The notes below the pieces were generated by a model, which was given only the letters and a program-made list of their open reading frames with translations, made no database searches and had not been told where the DNA came from. Source: Pelomonas sp. Root405 (GTDB lineage: Bacteria; Pseudomonadota; Gammaproteobacteria; Burkholderiales; Burkholderiaceae_C). Taken from it: DNA of 64,000 nt. This document shows positions 21,465 through 31,130 of the stretch, in pieces (the first letter of the stretch is position 1; every line of letters begins with the position of its first letter). The stretch is taken from NCBI RefSeq assembly GCF_001425165.1, contig NZ_LMDU01000001.1, positions 812,216 through 876,215 on the forward strand. The letters run 5' to 3'. The translations under genes were made by a program, and so were the position numbers.

Positions 21465-24400
21465 ATGCTGAAGATGAATCACGGCCGCGCGCCGGTTTCA
21501 CGTTGGACCCCGCTGGCCCTCGCCGTCGCGGCCGCACTGGCCAGCCAGGCCCAAGCCCAGCAGGCTGCTGCACCAGCCCCGGCCGCATCGGCGCCGGCCG
21601 CCGCCGCTGACAAGAGCGCCCAGCTCGAAACGGTCGTCGTGACCGGCATCCGCAGCTCCATCCGCAGCGCCATCGACCGCAAGAAGAACGCCGGCACGGT
21701 GACCGACTCCATCGTGGCCGAGGACATCGACCAGTTCCCCGACAAGAACGTCGGCGAGGCCTTGTCGCGCATCACCGGCGTGCAGCTGTCGCGCGAATTT
21801 GGCGAGGGTTCGCAGGTGTCCATACGCGGCGTCGAGCCCGACCTGAACCGTGTGGAGATCAACGGCATGTCCGTGCTGGGCACCAGCGGTGGCGCCGGCC
21901 GTGGCGCCGAGCTGCGCGAGCTGGCCTCCGAGCTGATCCAGTCCATCGACGTCGTCAAGGGCACGCAGGCCCGCATGACCGAAGGCGGCGTCGGCGGCAC
22001 GGTGATGATCACGACCCGCAAGCCGCTGGACTTCAAGCAGCGCACCGTGGCGGGCAGCATCGCCGGCGAGCAAGCCAGCCTGCGCGGCGGCGTGCAGCCC
22101 CGCGCCACGCTGCTGCTGGCGGACAAGTTCTTCGACGGCCGCCTGGGCCTGATGGCCAACCTCGTCTACGACAAGGTCCACACCCGCGGCGACTTTGCCC
22201 GCAACACCTCGTGGAACTTCCTGCGCGACTGGGACATGTCGCCCGAGAAGACGGTCACCAGCCTGAATGCCAATGCCGCCGCGGTGAGTGCCTCGACAGG
22301 ATGCGCGGCGCTGGCCGCCGCCGACCGCGCGCCCTGCCTGAGCCAGTGGTTCGACTACGCGCCGCGCATCTCGCGCTACGGCCTGTGGACGCGTGACCAC
22401 GAGCGCAAGACGGCCGAAGTGACGGCCCAGTACAAGTTCAGCGACCAGTTCGACGCCTACGTCAGTCACCAGATCAACTCGCAGGCGCAGAAGCTCAACG
22501 ACATGAACTTTGGCACCGACCTGACGGCGGTGACCCGGCTCAACAGCGCGGGCAATGCGCCGATCTACCGCCCCGACGCGACGGTGCTGACGGCCGGCAC
22601 CTGCGTGGGTGCCCCCGGCACCACGACGCCGGCCGGGATGGTGGTCGAGAACCACCATGTCACGCAGTACACGGTGGGCAACTGCCTGAACGTGGCGGGC
22701 CAGGGTGGTCAGGGCGCGTTCAGCACTTCGGCGCGCGACTTTGCGCTGGATATCAAGTCCCAGTACACGACCGCCGGCTTCAAGTTCAAGAACGATTCCT
22801 GGCGCATCGAGGGCCTGCTGGGTGATTCCAAGTCGGACTACAAGAGCGACAGCAACAACATCGTGCTGACGCAGAACGCGCCTGGCCTGGTCGTCAAGCT
22901 AGACGACCAGCGCCTGCCGCAGTTCACCTTTCCCAGTGGCTACAGCCCCGACAGCGCTGCGTCCTATGTGCAGGCGCAGTTGCAGTACCGCCCGTCTGCC
23001 ACAGCCAACAAGGAGCGCCAGGCCAAGCTGGACCTCTCGTACAACATCGACCGCGGCATCTTCGGCACGCTGCACTTCGGCGGCCAGGCGCGCGAGTCCA
23101 GCTCGCGCCAGTACAACGGCGGCGGCTACCTGGTGCAGAACAACGGCAGCCTGACCAACACGACGGAAGCGGTGGACATCAACGCCCGCAGCGCCAACGT
23201 CAACCAGACCATCATCTTCGACCCGCTCTACACCGGCACGGCCCAGCGCGCCAACGACGTTCAGAACTTCATCAACAGCGGTCACCGCACGTCCTACGTG
23301 AATGGCGCCCGCATGCAGGAGATCGTCAACCTGCTGCGCACGACCTCGCCCGGCACCTTCTTCAACGGCTACAAAGACGCCGGCAACCTGCCGGGCGGCT
23401 GGACGGCGCCGAGCTATGTCGCGGCCGCCGGCTCGGGCATTTTCGACACCAGCGCCTTCAACCACGCCTACCTCTACGAAACCCCGGGCAGCGACGGCAA
23501 GACCTATCCGCAGATCCCTGCCTTTGACATCTCCGAGAAGATCAAGGCCGCCTACCTGCAGCTGGACTGGGGCACCGAAGTCTTCGGCATGGGCCTGGAC
23601 GGCAATGTCGGCGTGCGCTACGCCAAGACCGACGTGAACTCCATCGGCCTGCAGACCGACCGCACCTGCAACCCGGCCACCGTGTCGACCTGCTCGGTGG
23701 TCGTCAACAGCAACACCGTCGTTGCCATCGACAACAGCTACAGCGACGTGCTGCCCAGCATCAACGCCGCGCTGCAGCTGGTGCCCAACAAGCTGATCCT
23801 GCGCGCCGGCTGGGGCAAGGTCATGGCGCGCCCGGCCATCGACCTGCTGGCGCCCAATGTCACCTGCACCACGGGCAGCGGCAACCCCTCGCGCGGCGGC
23901 GACGGCACCGACGACTGCTCGGCCGGCAACCCCGAGCTCAAGCCCTACCGCGCGACCAAGGAAGACTTGAGCCTGGAGTGGTACCCGGACCGCGACACCC
24001 AGCTGAGCCTGGCCGTGTTCCGCACCAACATCGACACCTATGTGCGCAAGGGCATCTACCAGCCGCAGGTGAACTTCTACGGCGACGGCCGCCTGTTCGA
24101 CGTGACCCAGGCGGTCAACGGCCAAGGCGCCCGAACCCAAGGCCTGGAACTGGCCGGCCGCACGCCGCTGTCCTTTCTGCCCGGGTTCATGAGCGGCTTC
24201 GGCGTCGACGCCAACGTCACCCGCATGGGCTTCAGCTACGCGGCCGGCAACGAGCTGATCAGCCCGCTCGACAACTCGGTGCTGCCCTATCCGGGCCTGT
24301 CCAAGCTGGCCTACAACCTGGGCCTGTGGTACGACCGCGACCAGTTCAACGCCCGCCTCGCCTGGCACCACCGCAGCAAGTACTACACGGGTGGCAACGA

Positions 24401-24608
24401 CGTCTCCGGCAACCCCAACTTCCGCGATGCCAGCGGCTACCTGGACGCCAAGTTCCAGTGGAAGGCCACCAAGCAGCTGACCCTCTCGGTCGAGGCCAAG
24501 AACCTGACTGACCAGGCCGAGCTGACCTATGCGGGTGACCTGTCGCGCCCCAATGAGCTGGCCTGGTCTGGCCGTCGCTACTACGTGACGCTGAGCTACA
24601 AGCTCTGA
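21465..24608 (+). CDS. TonB-dependent receptor, probable pectic oligosaccharide importer
   Basis: This outer-membrane receptor of 1047 residues is of the TonB-Xanth-Caul type often linked to plant glycans. It has a signal peptide (WTPLALAVAAALASQAQA), then an Ala/Pro linker and a TonB box-like LETVVVTGIR. The plug follows (DSIVAEDIDQFPDKNVGEAL, RGVEPDLNRVEINGM), and then a long beta barrel ends VTLSYKL. The ATG at 21465 has GGAG 10 bp upstream, and the frame's earlier ATG at 21429 is unsupported. It heads the PL11-GH43-GH115-GH43 run, but a terminator-like hairpin follows it, so downstream expression may be lower. The substrate, RG-I fragments, is inferred from its neighbours. Confidence 0.92.
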   Translation: MLKMNHGRAPVSRWTPLALAVAAALASQAQAQQAAAPAPAASAPAAAADKSAQLETVVVTGIRSSIRSAIDRKKNAGTVTDSIVAEDIDQFPDKNVGEALSRITGVQLSREFGEGSQVSIRGVEPDLNRVEINGMSVLGTSGGAGRGAELRELASELIQSIDVVKGTQARMTEGGVGGTVMITTRKPLDFKQRTVAGSIAGEQASLRGGVQPRATLLLADKFFDGRLGLMANLVYDKVHTRGDFARNTSWNFLRDWDMSPEKTVTSLNANAAAVSASTGCAALAAADRAPCLSQWFDYAPRISRYGLWTRDHERKTAEVTAQYKFSDQFDAYVSHQINSQAQKLNDMNFGTDLTAVTRLNSAGNAPIYRPDATVLTAGTCVGAPGTTTPAGMVVENHHVTQYTVGNCLNVAGQGGQGAFSTSARDFALDIKSQYTTAGFKFKNDSWRIEGLLGDSKSDYKSDSNNIVLTQNAPGLVVKLDDQRLPQFTFPSGYSPDSAASYVQAQLQYRPSATANKERQAKLDLSYNIDRGIFGTLHFGGQARESSSRQYNGGGYLVQNNGSLTNTTEAVDINARSANVNQTIIFDPLYTGTAQRANDVQNFINSGHRTSYVNGARMQEIVNLLRTTSPGTFFNGYKDAGNLPGGWTAPSYVAAAGSGIFDTSAFNHAYLYETPGSDGKTYPQIPAFDISEKIKAAYLQLDWGTEVFGMGLDGNVGVRYAKTDVNSIGLQTDRTCNPATVSTCSVVVNSNTVVAIDNSYSDVLPSINAALQLVPNKLILRAGWGKVMARPAIDLLAPNVTCTTGSGNPSRGGDGTDDCSAGNPELKPYRATKEDLSLEWYPDRDTQLSLAVFRTNIDTYVRKGIYQPQVNFYGDGRLFDVTQAVNGQGARTQGLELAGRTPLSFLPGFMSGFGVDANVTRMGFSYAAGNELISPLDNSVLPYPGLSKLAYNLGLWYDRDQFNARLAWHHRSKYYTGGNDVSGNPNFRDASGYLDAKFQWKATKQLTLSVEAKNLTDQAELTYAGDLSRPNELAWSGRRYYVTLSYKL

Positions 24609-24676
24609 TCCGCCTTTCATTGAAGTGAACTCCAGGCCGGCATGGCCTCTGTTGTTGCGCTGACCTCCAAGCGCGC

Positions 24677-24709
24677 CGGCCCCCGCCTCCGCTGGGGCCG
24701 TCTTTTTTT
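24677..24709 (+). terminator. Intrinsic terminator/attenuator between receptor and PL11 lyase
   Basis: CGGCCCC/GGGGCCG with a 10-nt loop is followed by TCTTTTTTT, ending 14 bp before the PL11 ATG. The position suggests partial termination that sets receptor expression above that of the enzymes. Confidence 0.75.
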
Positions 24710-24722
24710 GCGAGTCGTCGAC

Positions 24723-26558
24723 ATGAAGCTTTCGCGCCGTTTCATCGCCTGCCTGCTGCTGGCCGCCACCGGCCTCGGGCAGGCCCAGCCCAAGCAGATG
24801 GAAAAACTCGACCGCGGCCTGGTGGCGCTGGCCACGCAGCAGGGCGTGATGCTCAGCTGGCGCCTGCTGGGTACCGAGCCGGCGAGCGTCGGGTTCCACG
24901 TCTATCGCGATGGCCGGCGGCTGACAACCAAGCCGCAGCAGTTGACCAACCTGCTCGATGCCAAGGGCCGCGCCGACAGCCTCTACAGCGTGCGCGCCGT
25001 TGTCGCCGGCCGCGAGCTGCAGGGCCCGACCGTCGCGCCGTGGAACCAGCCCTACCTGCGCGTGCCGCTGCAAAAGCCTGAAGGAGGCGTGACGCCCGAC
25101 GGCGTGGTCTACACCTACCAGATGAACGACGGCGCGCCGGCCGACCTGGACGGCGATGGCCAGTACGAGTTGGTCGTCAAATGGCAGCCCACCAACGCCA
25201 AGGACAACTCGCAGCGAGGCCACACCGGCCACACGCTGGTGGACGCCTACAAGCTGGATGGCACACGGCTGTGGCGCATCGACTTGGGGCCCAACATCCG
25301 CGCTGGTGCCCATTACACGCACATGGTCGCCTACGACCTGGACGGCGACGGCAAGGCCGAAGTGATGATGAAGACCGCCGACGGCACGGTGGACGGCGCC
25401 AGCCAGGTGATCGGCGACGCGAAGGCCGACCACCGCAACGCGACCGGCTTTGTGCTGGCCGGCCCCGAGTTCCTGACCGTTTTCAACGGCCTGACCGGCG
25501 CCGCCATGGCCACGACCGACTACAACCCGCCGCGCGGCGGTGATGGCGGCGGCTGGGGCGATACCAACGGCAACCGCGTCGACCGCTTCCTGGCCGGCGT
25601 CGCCTATCTGGACGGCCAACGGCCCAGCGCCGTGTTCGCCCGCGGCTACTACACCCGCGCCGTGCTGGCCGCGTGGGACTGGCGCGCCGGCAAGCTCACA
25701 CAGCGCTGGATCTTCGATAGCGACAGCGACGCAGCAAGCAAGCCTGTGGCTGGGCAGGGCGCGCACTGGTTCTCCGTCGCCGACGTGGACGGCGACGGCC
25801 GCGACGACATCATCTACGGCGCCGCCACCATCGCCAGCACCGGCAAGACGCTCTACAGCACCGGCCTGTGCCACGGCGACGCGCTGCATGTCAGCAACTT
25901 CGACCCGGCGCGCGAGGGCCAACAGATCTTCATGGTCCACGAGAGCCCGCGCTGCTATGGCGCGCACGGCCTGGAGATGCACGACGGCGCGACCGGCAAG
26001 GTGCTGTGGAGCATGTCCGGCAACAACACCGACGTGGGCCGCGGCGTCTGCTTCGACATCGACCCCGCCCACCCCGGCGCCGAATGCTGGGGCAATGTCG
26101 GCGGCCTCATGAACGCCAGCGGCAAGCTCATCAGCGACAAGCACCCCAACCGCTACAACTTTGCACTGTGGTGGGACGGCGACCTGCTGCGCGAGTCGCT
26201 CGACCATGTCGCCATCGACAAGTGGAACCCGGCCGCCTTCAAGTTTGAGCCGCTGCTGAACGGCAAGGCCGTTGGCGCCGCGTCCAACAACGGCACCAAG
26301 GGCAACCCGGTGCTGTCGGCTGACCTGTTCGGCGACTGGCGCGAGGAAGTCGTCTGGCGCAACGAGGACAGCACGGCGCTGCTCGTCTTCACGACGCCGC
26401 TGCCCACCAAGCACCGGCTGGTGACGCTGATGCATGACCCGCAGTACCGTGTGCAGGTCGCCGGGCAGAACGCCGGCTACAACCAGCCGCCGCACACCAG
26501 CTTCCACCTGGGCCATGCCATGAAGTCGCCGCGCTATCTGCCGATCACGGCGCCATGA
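24723..26558 (+). CDS. Rhamnogalacturonan lyase, family PL11
   Basis: This enzyme of 611 residues cuts the RG-I backbone by beta-elimination between rhamnose and galacturonate, as do YesW and YesX of Bacillus. It is exported by a signal peptide (FIACLLLAATGLGQA). An eight-bladed propeller with calcium-binding DxDGDG loops is visible (ADLDGDGQYELVVKWQPTNA, YDLDGDGKAEVMMKTADGT, ADVDGDGRDDIIYGA). RGHTGHTLVDAYKLDGTRLW and GYNQPPHTSFHLGHAM are typical PL11 segments. The ATG at 24723 begins the signal peptide. Its stop overlaps the next gene (ATGA). Confidence 0.93.
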   Translation: MKLSRRFIACLLLAATGLGQAQPKQMEKLDRGLVALATQQGVMLSWRLLGTEPASVGFHVYRDGRRLTTKPQQLTNLLDAKGRADSLYSVRAVVAGRELQGPTVAPWNQPYLRVPLQKPEGGVTPDGVVYTYQMNDGAPADLDGDGQYELVVKWQPTNAKDNSQRGHTGHTLVDAYKLDGTRLWRIDLGPNIRAGAHYTHMVAYDLDGDGKAEVMMKTADGTVDGASQVIGDAKADHRNATGFVLAGPEFLTVFNGLTGAAMATTDYNPPRGGDGGGWGDTNGNRVDRFLAGVAYLDGQRPSAVFARGYYTRAVLAAWDWRAGKLTQRWIFDSDSDAASKPVAGQGAHWFSVADVDGDGRDDIIYGAATIASTGKTLYSTGLCHGDALHVSNFDPAREGQQIFMVHESPRCYGAHGLEMHDGATGKVLWSMSGNNTDVGRGVCFDIDPAHPGAECWGNVGGLMNASGKLISDKHPNRYNFALWWDGDLLRESLDHVAIDKWNPAAFKFEPLLNGKAVGAASNNGTKGNPVLSADLFGDWREEVVWRNEDSTALLVFTTPLPTKHRLVTLMHDPQYRVQVAGQNAGYNQPPHTSFHLGHAMKSPRYLPITAP

Positions 26559-27544
26559 AGTTCGCCGCCGTGTTGTTGGCCGCAATGCTGGCCGGCTGCG
26601 CGACGCCGGAGCCCGCACCGCGCCCGCTGTTCCGCGACCCCGTGCTGGACGGCGCGGCCGACGTGTCCCTCGTCTTCAACCGCGGGCTGAAGCGTTGGGA
26701 AATGTTCTACACCAACCGCCGCGCGACCCTGCGGCTGGATGACCCCAAGGACGTGAGCTGGGTCCATGCAACGCCCATCGGCATCGCCACGACCGACGAC
26801 GGCAACCGCTGGCGCGCGTCGGGCGAGGCGAAGTTCCCGGCCGAATGCACCGGCGTCACGCTGTGGGCGCCCGAGATCCAGGAGTTTGACGGCATCTACC
26901 ACCTGTGGCTGACCATCGTCCCCGGCGTGCACAAGAGCTGGACCGGCGAGCGCCGCATCGAGCATCTGACCAGCACCGACCTGCGCAACTGGACCTGCGC
27001 CGGCCGCGTGGACCTCGGCTCGCCCAAGGTCATCGACGCGTCCGTCATCCGCGCGCCACAGGGCGGCTGGCGGATGTGGTTCAAGGACGAGGCCGCCGGC
27101 AGCAAGCTGAAGTTCGCCGACAGCCCGGACCTGAAGACCTGGACCGTGCGCGGGCCCGTCAGCCAGTTGCCCGGCGAAGGTCCGACGGTGTTTCAGTTTG
27201 CCGGCAAGTGGTGGCTGGTGGCCGACCTGTGGAAAGGCCTGCTCGTCATGCGCTCTGACGACGCGCTGAACTGGCAGGAGCAGCCCACGCGGCTGCTGGC
27301 CGGCATCGGCCAGCACCCCACCGACCGCGCCAAGGGCCAGCACCCCGGCGTCACCGTCGTTGACGGTCGCGCCTACCTGTTCTATTTCACGCACCAGAGC
27401 GGCGAGCCCGAGGCCAAGACCGATGACCGCTGGCACCAGCGCACCGTCATCCAGGCGGCCGAGCTGCAAGTGAAGGACGGCTGGCTCGCCGTCGATCGCA
27501 ACGCGCCGCCGCCCGACCTGCGGTCCGCATTCAAGGCCCGATGA
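26555..27544 (+). CDS. GH43/GH117-like five-bladed propeller lipoprotein
   Basis: This lipoprotein of 329 residues has lipobox LAGC near residue 14 and so is probably anchored in the outer membrane. It carries a predicted five-bladed beta-propeller related to GH43/GH117 glycosidases. FRDPVLDGAADVSLVFN begins the domain, and further blades are seen in GVTLWAPEIQEFDGIYHLWL, KVIDASVIRAPQGGWRMWF and GPTVFQFAGKWWLVADLW. Acidic residues sit where the family's catalytic D/E lie. The substrate is unknown, and side-chain arabinose or galactose is plausible from context. It is coupled by 4-bp overlaps to PL11 upstream and GH115 downstream. Confidence 0.75.
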   Translation: MKFAAVLLAAMLAGCATPEPAPRPLFRDPVLDGAADVSLVFNRGLKRWEMFYTNRRATLRLDDPKDVSWVHATPIGIATTDDGNRWRASGEAKFPAECTGVTLWAPEIQEFDGIYHLWLTIVPGVHKSWTGERRIEHLTSTDLRNWTCAGRVDLGSPKVIDASVIRAPQGGWRMWFKDEAAGSKLKFADSPDLKTWTVRGPVSQLPGEGPTVFQFAGKWWLVADLWKGLLVMRSDDALNWQEQPTRLLAGIGQHPTDRAKGQHPGVTVVDGRAYLFYFTHQSGEPEAKTDDRWHQRTVIQAAELQVKDGWLAVDRNAPPPDLRSAFKAR

Positions 27545-29982
27545 CCGCCATGCGCCAGCTGCTTGCTCTCCTGCTGCTGGCGCTAGCCGGCGCTGCCCAC
27601 GCGGGCCTGGACGTGTCCACCCGCGCCACCGCCCACAGCCTGCCGCTGGACGGCGCCGTCATCGTTGGCAACCCGAACGCCGACCCGCTCGAAGCCTTCG
27701 TCGCGCAAGACCTGGCCGATGACCTGAAGCGCCTCGGCCTGCGCACAAGCGACAAGGGTGCCGTGCAGATCTGGATCGGCACGGCCGGCCGCCACGCGCA
27801 GATCGATGCGCTGGCCGCCGCCGGCAAGCTGGACATCGGCAAGCTCAAGGACTGCTGGGAGTGCTTCCAGATCACGCAGCTGCGCAACCCCGCGCCGGGC
27901 GTGAGCCACGCGCTCGTCATCGCTGGCGCCGACCGCCGCGGCACGGCCTACGGCGTCTACACGCTGAGCCAGGCGCTGGGCGTGTCGCCCTGGGTCTGGT
28001 GGGCGGACCTCGCGCCCGTCAAGCGCGGCCCGCTGCATGTCACGCTGAACCAGCCGCTGCACGACGGCCCCGCCGTCAAGTACCGCGGCCTGTTCATCAA
28101 TGACGAGGACTGGGGCCTGCAGCCCTGGGCCGCCAACACCTTCGAGCCCGAGGCCGGCAACATCGGCCCGCGCACCTACGAGCAGGTCTTTCGCCTGCTG
28201 CTGCGACTGAAGGCCAACACGCTGTGGCCCGCCATGCACCAGGTGTCGCGCGCCTTCAACGACAACCCGCGCAATGCCGAACTGGCGCAGCGCTACGGCA
28301 TCGTCATGGGCTCGTCCCACGCCGAGCCGATGCTGCGCAACAACGTCTCCGAATGGGAAGCGCCGCACGAGCAATACAACTACGCAACGCATGCCGAACA
28401 GGTTCGCGGCTACTGGGCCGAGCGGCTGCGGGCCAATGGCCGCTTCGACAACCTCTACACGCTGGGCATGCGCGGCATCCACGACAGCGGCATGCAGGGC
28501 GGCGGCACGGTGGCTGAGAAGCAGGCGCTGCTGAACCGCCTGCTGGTTGACCAGCGCGAACTGCTGCGCCAGCACGTCGGCGACCCGACGACGCTGCCAC
28601 AGGTCTTCGTGCCCTACAAGGAGGTGCTGCCGCTGCTGCCGGGCCTGGCGCTGCCCAAGGACGTCACGCTGGTCTGGCCCGATGACAACTTCGGCTACAT
28701 CCGCCAGTTCCCCGATGCCGCCCAGTCGAAGCGTTCGGGCGGCTCCGGCGTGTACTACCACCTGAGCTATCTCGGCGCGCCCCTGTCCTATCTGTGGCTC
28801 AGCACGACGCCACCGGCCCTCGTCGCCGAAGAGATGGGCCGCGCCTTCGACGCCGGTGTCCAACGGCTGTGGGTCGTCAACGCGGGCGACATCAAGCCGC
28901 ACGAGATCAACCTCAGCCACTGGTTCGACCTGGCCTGGAACCCGGCCGCGGTGCGAGCTCAAGACCAGCACGACTACCTGCTCGACCTGGCCCGCCGGCT
29001 ATTCGGCCCGGCACGGGCCGTCGAGTTGGCGACGCTCTGGGACGGCTACTACCGCGTCAACTTTGAGCGGCGGCCCGAGCACCTGCAGTTCCATCTTGCG
29101 GGCGAACGCGTGAAGCGCAGCGGCATGGCGCCGACTGCGGTGAACCGGCGCCTGACCGCCTTCATGGCGCTGCTGGTGTTGCTGGACAGCGTGCGCCCGC
29201 ACATCGCCGCCGAGCAGCGCGCCGGCTTCTTCCAGCTTGTCGAATACCCGCTGCGCGCGTCGGCCCTGGCCAACGAGCGCTTCTTCGCGCTGGAGCGCTA
29301 TGCGGCGACGCTGGAAAGAGACCCCTCCGGCGCGCGTGCCTCTGCCGCGCAAGCCGTGCGAGCCGACCATCGGCTGAAGGCCTTGACGGCACGCTACAAC
29401 GCCGGCCGCTGGGCCGGCATCCTGGCCGAGGAGCCCGCCGATGGCCTGTGGACCAGCTTTCGCCAGCAGGCGCCGCTGCTGCCCGCGCCGGGGCTCGGCG
29501 GTAGCGCGCCCGATGCGCTGCACGACCTGGCCCGCGCGGCGGCCGACCTGGCGCCACTGCCCCTCGTCGAGCCGGTCGCGCCGCTGCTGCGTATCACCGC
29601 CGTGGACGACGGCTGGCGCCGCGTGCCCGGTCTGGGCCGCGGCGACGGCGTGCTTGCAGCGCGGCGGGCCGGCGCGACGCTGACGCTCGAAGCGCCCGCC
29701 ACCGACGCCGCCTGCCTGCGCGTCCATGTGCTGCCCACATACACGCTCACGGCGGGCGAGGCCTGGCAGGCCGATGTGCTCGTCGATGGCCACGCCCACC
29801 CGTTGCGCTGGCTTCGCGGCACTCAGGACACTGCCTGGGCCCAGGGGGTACTCGCCAACCGGCTCACCGCCTCCCTCTCGTTGCTCGGCAGCGCCGGTCC
29901 CTTGCGACTGCAGATCAAGGCGGGCCAGGCCGAACTGATGTTCGACGGCGCCGACCTGCTGCCCGGCGCCTGCCGCCCATGA
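27541..29982 (+). CDS. Alpha-glucuronidase, family GH115
   Basis: This exported enzyme of 813 residues probably removes terminal (4-O-methyl)glucuronic acid from pectic or arabinogalactan side chains. The signal peptide is LLALLLLALAGAAHA. GH115 hallmarks are KYRGLFINDEDWGLQPWA, the stretch LLLRLKANTLWPAMH followed by ALRNNVSEWE-like sequence, NLYTLGMRGIHDSGM, VWPDDNFGYIRQF and VNAGDIKPHEINLSHWFDLAW. The C-terminal ~150 residues form a beta domain and look slightly short compared with larger members of the family. It is coupled by overlaps on both sides. Confidence 0.92.
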   Translation: MTAMRQLLALLLLALAGAAHAGLDVSTRATAHSLPLDGAVIVGNPNADPLEAFVAQDLADDLKRLGLRTSDKGAVQIWIGTAGRHAQIDALAAAGKLDIGKLKDCWECFQITQLRNPAPGVSHALVIAGADRRGTAYGVYTLSQALGVSPWVWWADLAPVKRGPLHVTLNQPLHDGPAVKYRGLFINDEDWGLQPWAANTFEPEAGNIGPRTYEQVFRLLLRLKANTLWPAMHQVSRAFNDNPRNAELAQRYGIVMGSSHAEPMLRNNVSEWEAPHEQYNYATHAEQVRGYWAERLRANGRFDNLYTLGMRGIHDSGMQGGGTVAEKQALLNRLLVDQRELLRQHVGDPTTLPQVFVPYKEVLPLLPGLALPKDVTLVWPDDNFGYIRQFPDAAQSKRSGGSGVYYHLSYLGAPLSYLWLSTTPPALVAEEMGRAFDAGVQRLWVVNAGDIKPHEINLSHWFDLAWNPAAVRAQDQHDYLLDLARRLFGPARAVELATLWDGYYRVNFERRPEHLQFHLAGERVKRSGMAPTAVNRRLTAFMALLVLLDSVRPHIAAEQRAGFFQLVEYPLRASALANERFFALERYAATLERDPSGARASAAQAVRADHRLKALTARYNAGRWAGILAEEPADGLWTSFRQQAPLLPAPGLGGSAPDALHDLARAAADLAPLPLVEPVAPLLRITAVDDGWRRVPGLGRGDGVLAARRAGATLTLEAPATDAACLRVHVLPTYTLTAGEAWQADVLVDGHAHPLRWLRGTQDTAWAQGVLANRLTASLSLLGSAGPLRLQIKAGQAELMFDGADLLPGACRP

Positions 29983-29996
29983 AAAGGAATCGTGCG

Positions 29997-30998
29997 ATGA
30001 AACGCCTTCTGTCTCTGGCGCTTGCGGCGCTGCTCGCCACGGCGGCCCAGGCCCAGAACCCGCTCGCTCTCGGCCAGGACCTGCGCACCGCCGACCCCTC
30101 CGCGCACGTCTGGAAGGACGGCAAGATGTGGCTCTACACCTCACACGACGAGGAATGCCAGGCCGACTTCCACATGAAGGACTGGTACGCCTTCTCGTCC
30201 ACCGACCTTGTCAACTGGACCAACCACGGCGCCGTGCTGTCGGTGAAGGACCTCGCCTGGGCCGACGACTACGCCTGGGCGCCCGACGCGGCCTACAAGA
30301 ACGGCAAGTACTACCTGGTCTTCCCCGCCGGCACCGGCATCAAGGACCGGCAGAACCCCAAGAACAGCACGAAGTGGATGGGCGTCGGCATCGCCGAGAG
30401 CGACAACCCCGCCGGCCCCTTCAAGGACGTGATCGGCGCGCCGCTGTGGCGCAAGCCGTATGCGAACGACCCGGTACTGTTCGTCGACGACGAGGAGAGC
30501 GGCGGCCGCGCCTACCTCTACAGCCGCACGTCGGGCGTGAACTACCTCGTGGCCGAGATGGCCGACGACATGCGCAGCCTCAAGGGCGAGCTGCAGAAGA
30601 TGGACATGGGCGGCTACGAGCCGCCAATGGAAGGGCCGTGGGTGTTCAAGAGGAAGGGCCTCTACTACTTCACGATGCCCGAGCACAACCGCATCCTGAC
30701 CTACTACACGGCCACCTCGCCGAAGGGGCCGTGGACCTACCGGGGCGTCATCATGGAGCAGGAGAACAACGCCAACAACCACCACGCCATCGTTGAGTAC
30801 AAGGGTCAGTGGGTCTTGTTCTATCACCGCTGGCTGGACACACCCGGCGCGGCCTGCGCGAAGAAGCAGCGCCATGTGACGGCCGAGTACCTGCACTTCA
30901 ACGACGACGGCACGATCCGCAAGGTGGAGCGGACGAGCGAAGGCGTCGGTGATTTTCCCCAGCGGGCAACACCTACCGCTGCAGGCATGACAAAGTAG
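29997..30998 (+). CDS. Glycoside hydrolase family 43, probable arabinosidase/galactosidase
   Basis: This exported protein of 333 residues starts with MKRLLSLALAALLATAAQAQ. Features of the GH43 propeller are TADPSAHVWKDGKMWLYTS (general base D), YANDPVLFVDDE (pKa-modulating D) and MEGPWVFKRKGLYYFTMP (general acid E). I chose the ATG at 29997 because AAGGA lies 8 bp before it. An ATG at 29979 overlapping GH115 is the alternative. It is the last gene of the run. Exact specificity cannot be read from the sequence. Confidence 0.88.
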   Translation: MKRLLSLALAALLATAAQAQNPLALGQDLRTADPSAHVWKDGKMWLYTSHDEECQADFHMKDWYAFSSTDLVNWTNHGAVLSVKDLAWADDYAWAPDAAYKNGKYYLVFPAGTGIKDRQNPKNSTKWMGVGIAESDNPAGPFKDVIGAPLWRKPYANDPVLFVDDEESGGRAYLYSRTSGVNYLVAEMADDMRSLKGELQKMDMGGYEPPMEGPWVFKRKGLYYFTMPEHNRILTYYTATSPKGPWTYRGVIMEQENNANNHHAIVEYKGQWVLFYHRWLDTPGAACAKKQRHVTAEYLHFNDDGTIRKVERTSEGVGDFPQRATPTAAGMTK

Positions 30999-31130
30999 TT
31001 CGCACGTCAAGGGCCGTCCTGCCCTGCTGGCCGCTGCAGCCCCGGCTGGATGTCCCAAGCTGTCGCAGCCACCATCTTCCCGTTGCGGTGCCATCGCCCG
31101 CTTCCGTCATCAGCACAACGACTGGTCCCG

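Noticed and set aside
22899..26618. A 1239-codon open frame on the minus strand antisense to the TonB receptor and PL11 genes
   Set aside because: Its composition is the Val/Gly/Ala/Arg/His pattern typical of the antisense frame of GC-rich genes, it has no recognisable domain, and both plus-strand genes are well supported.
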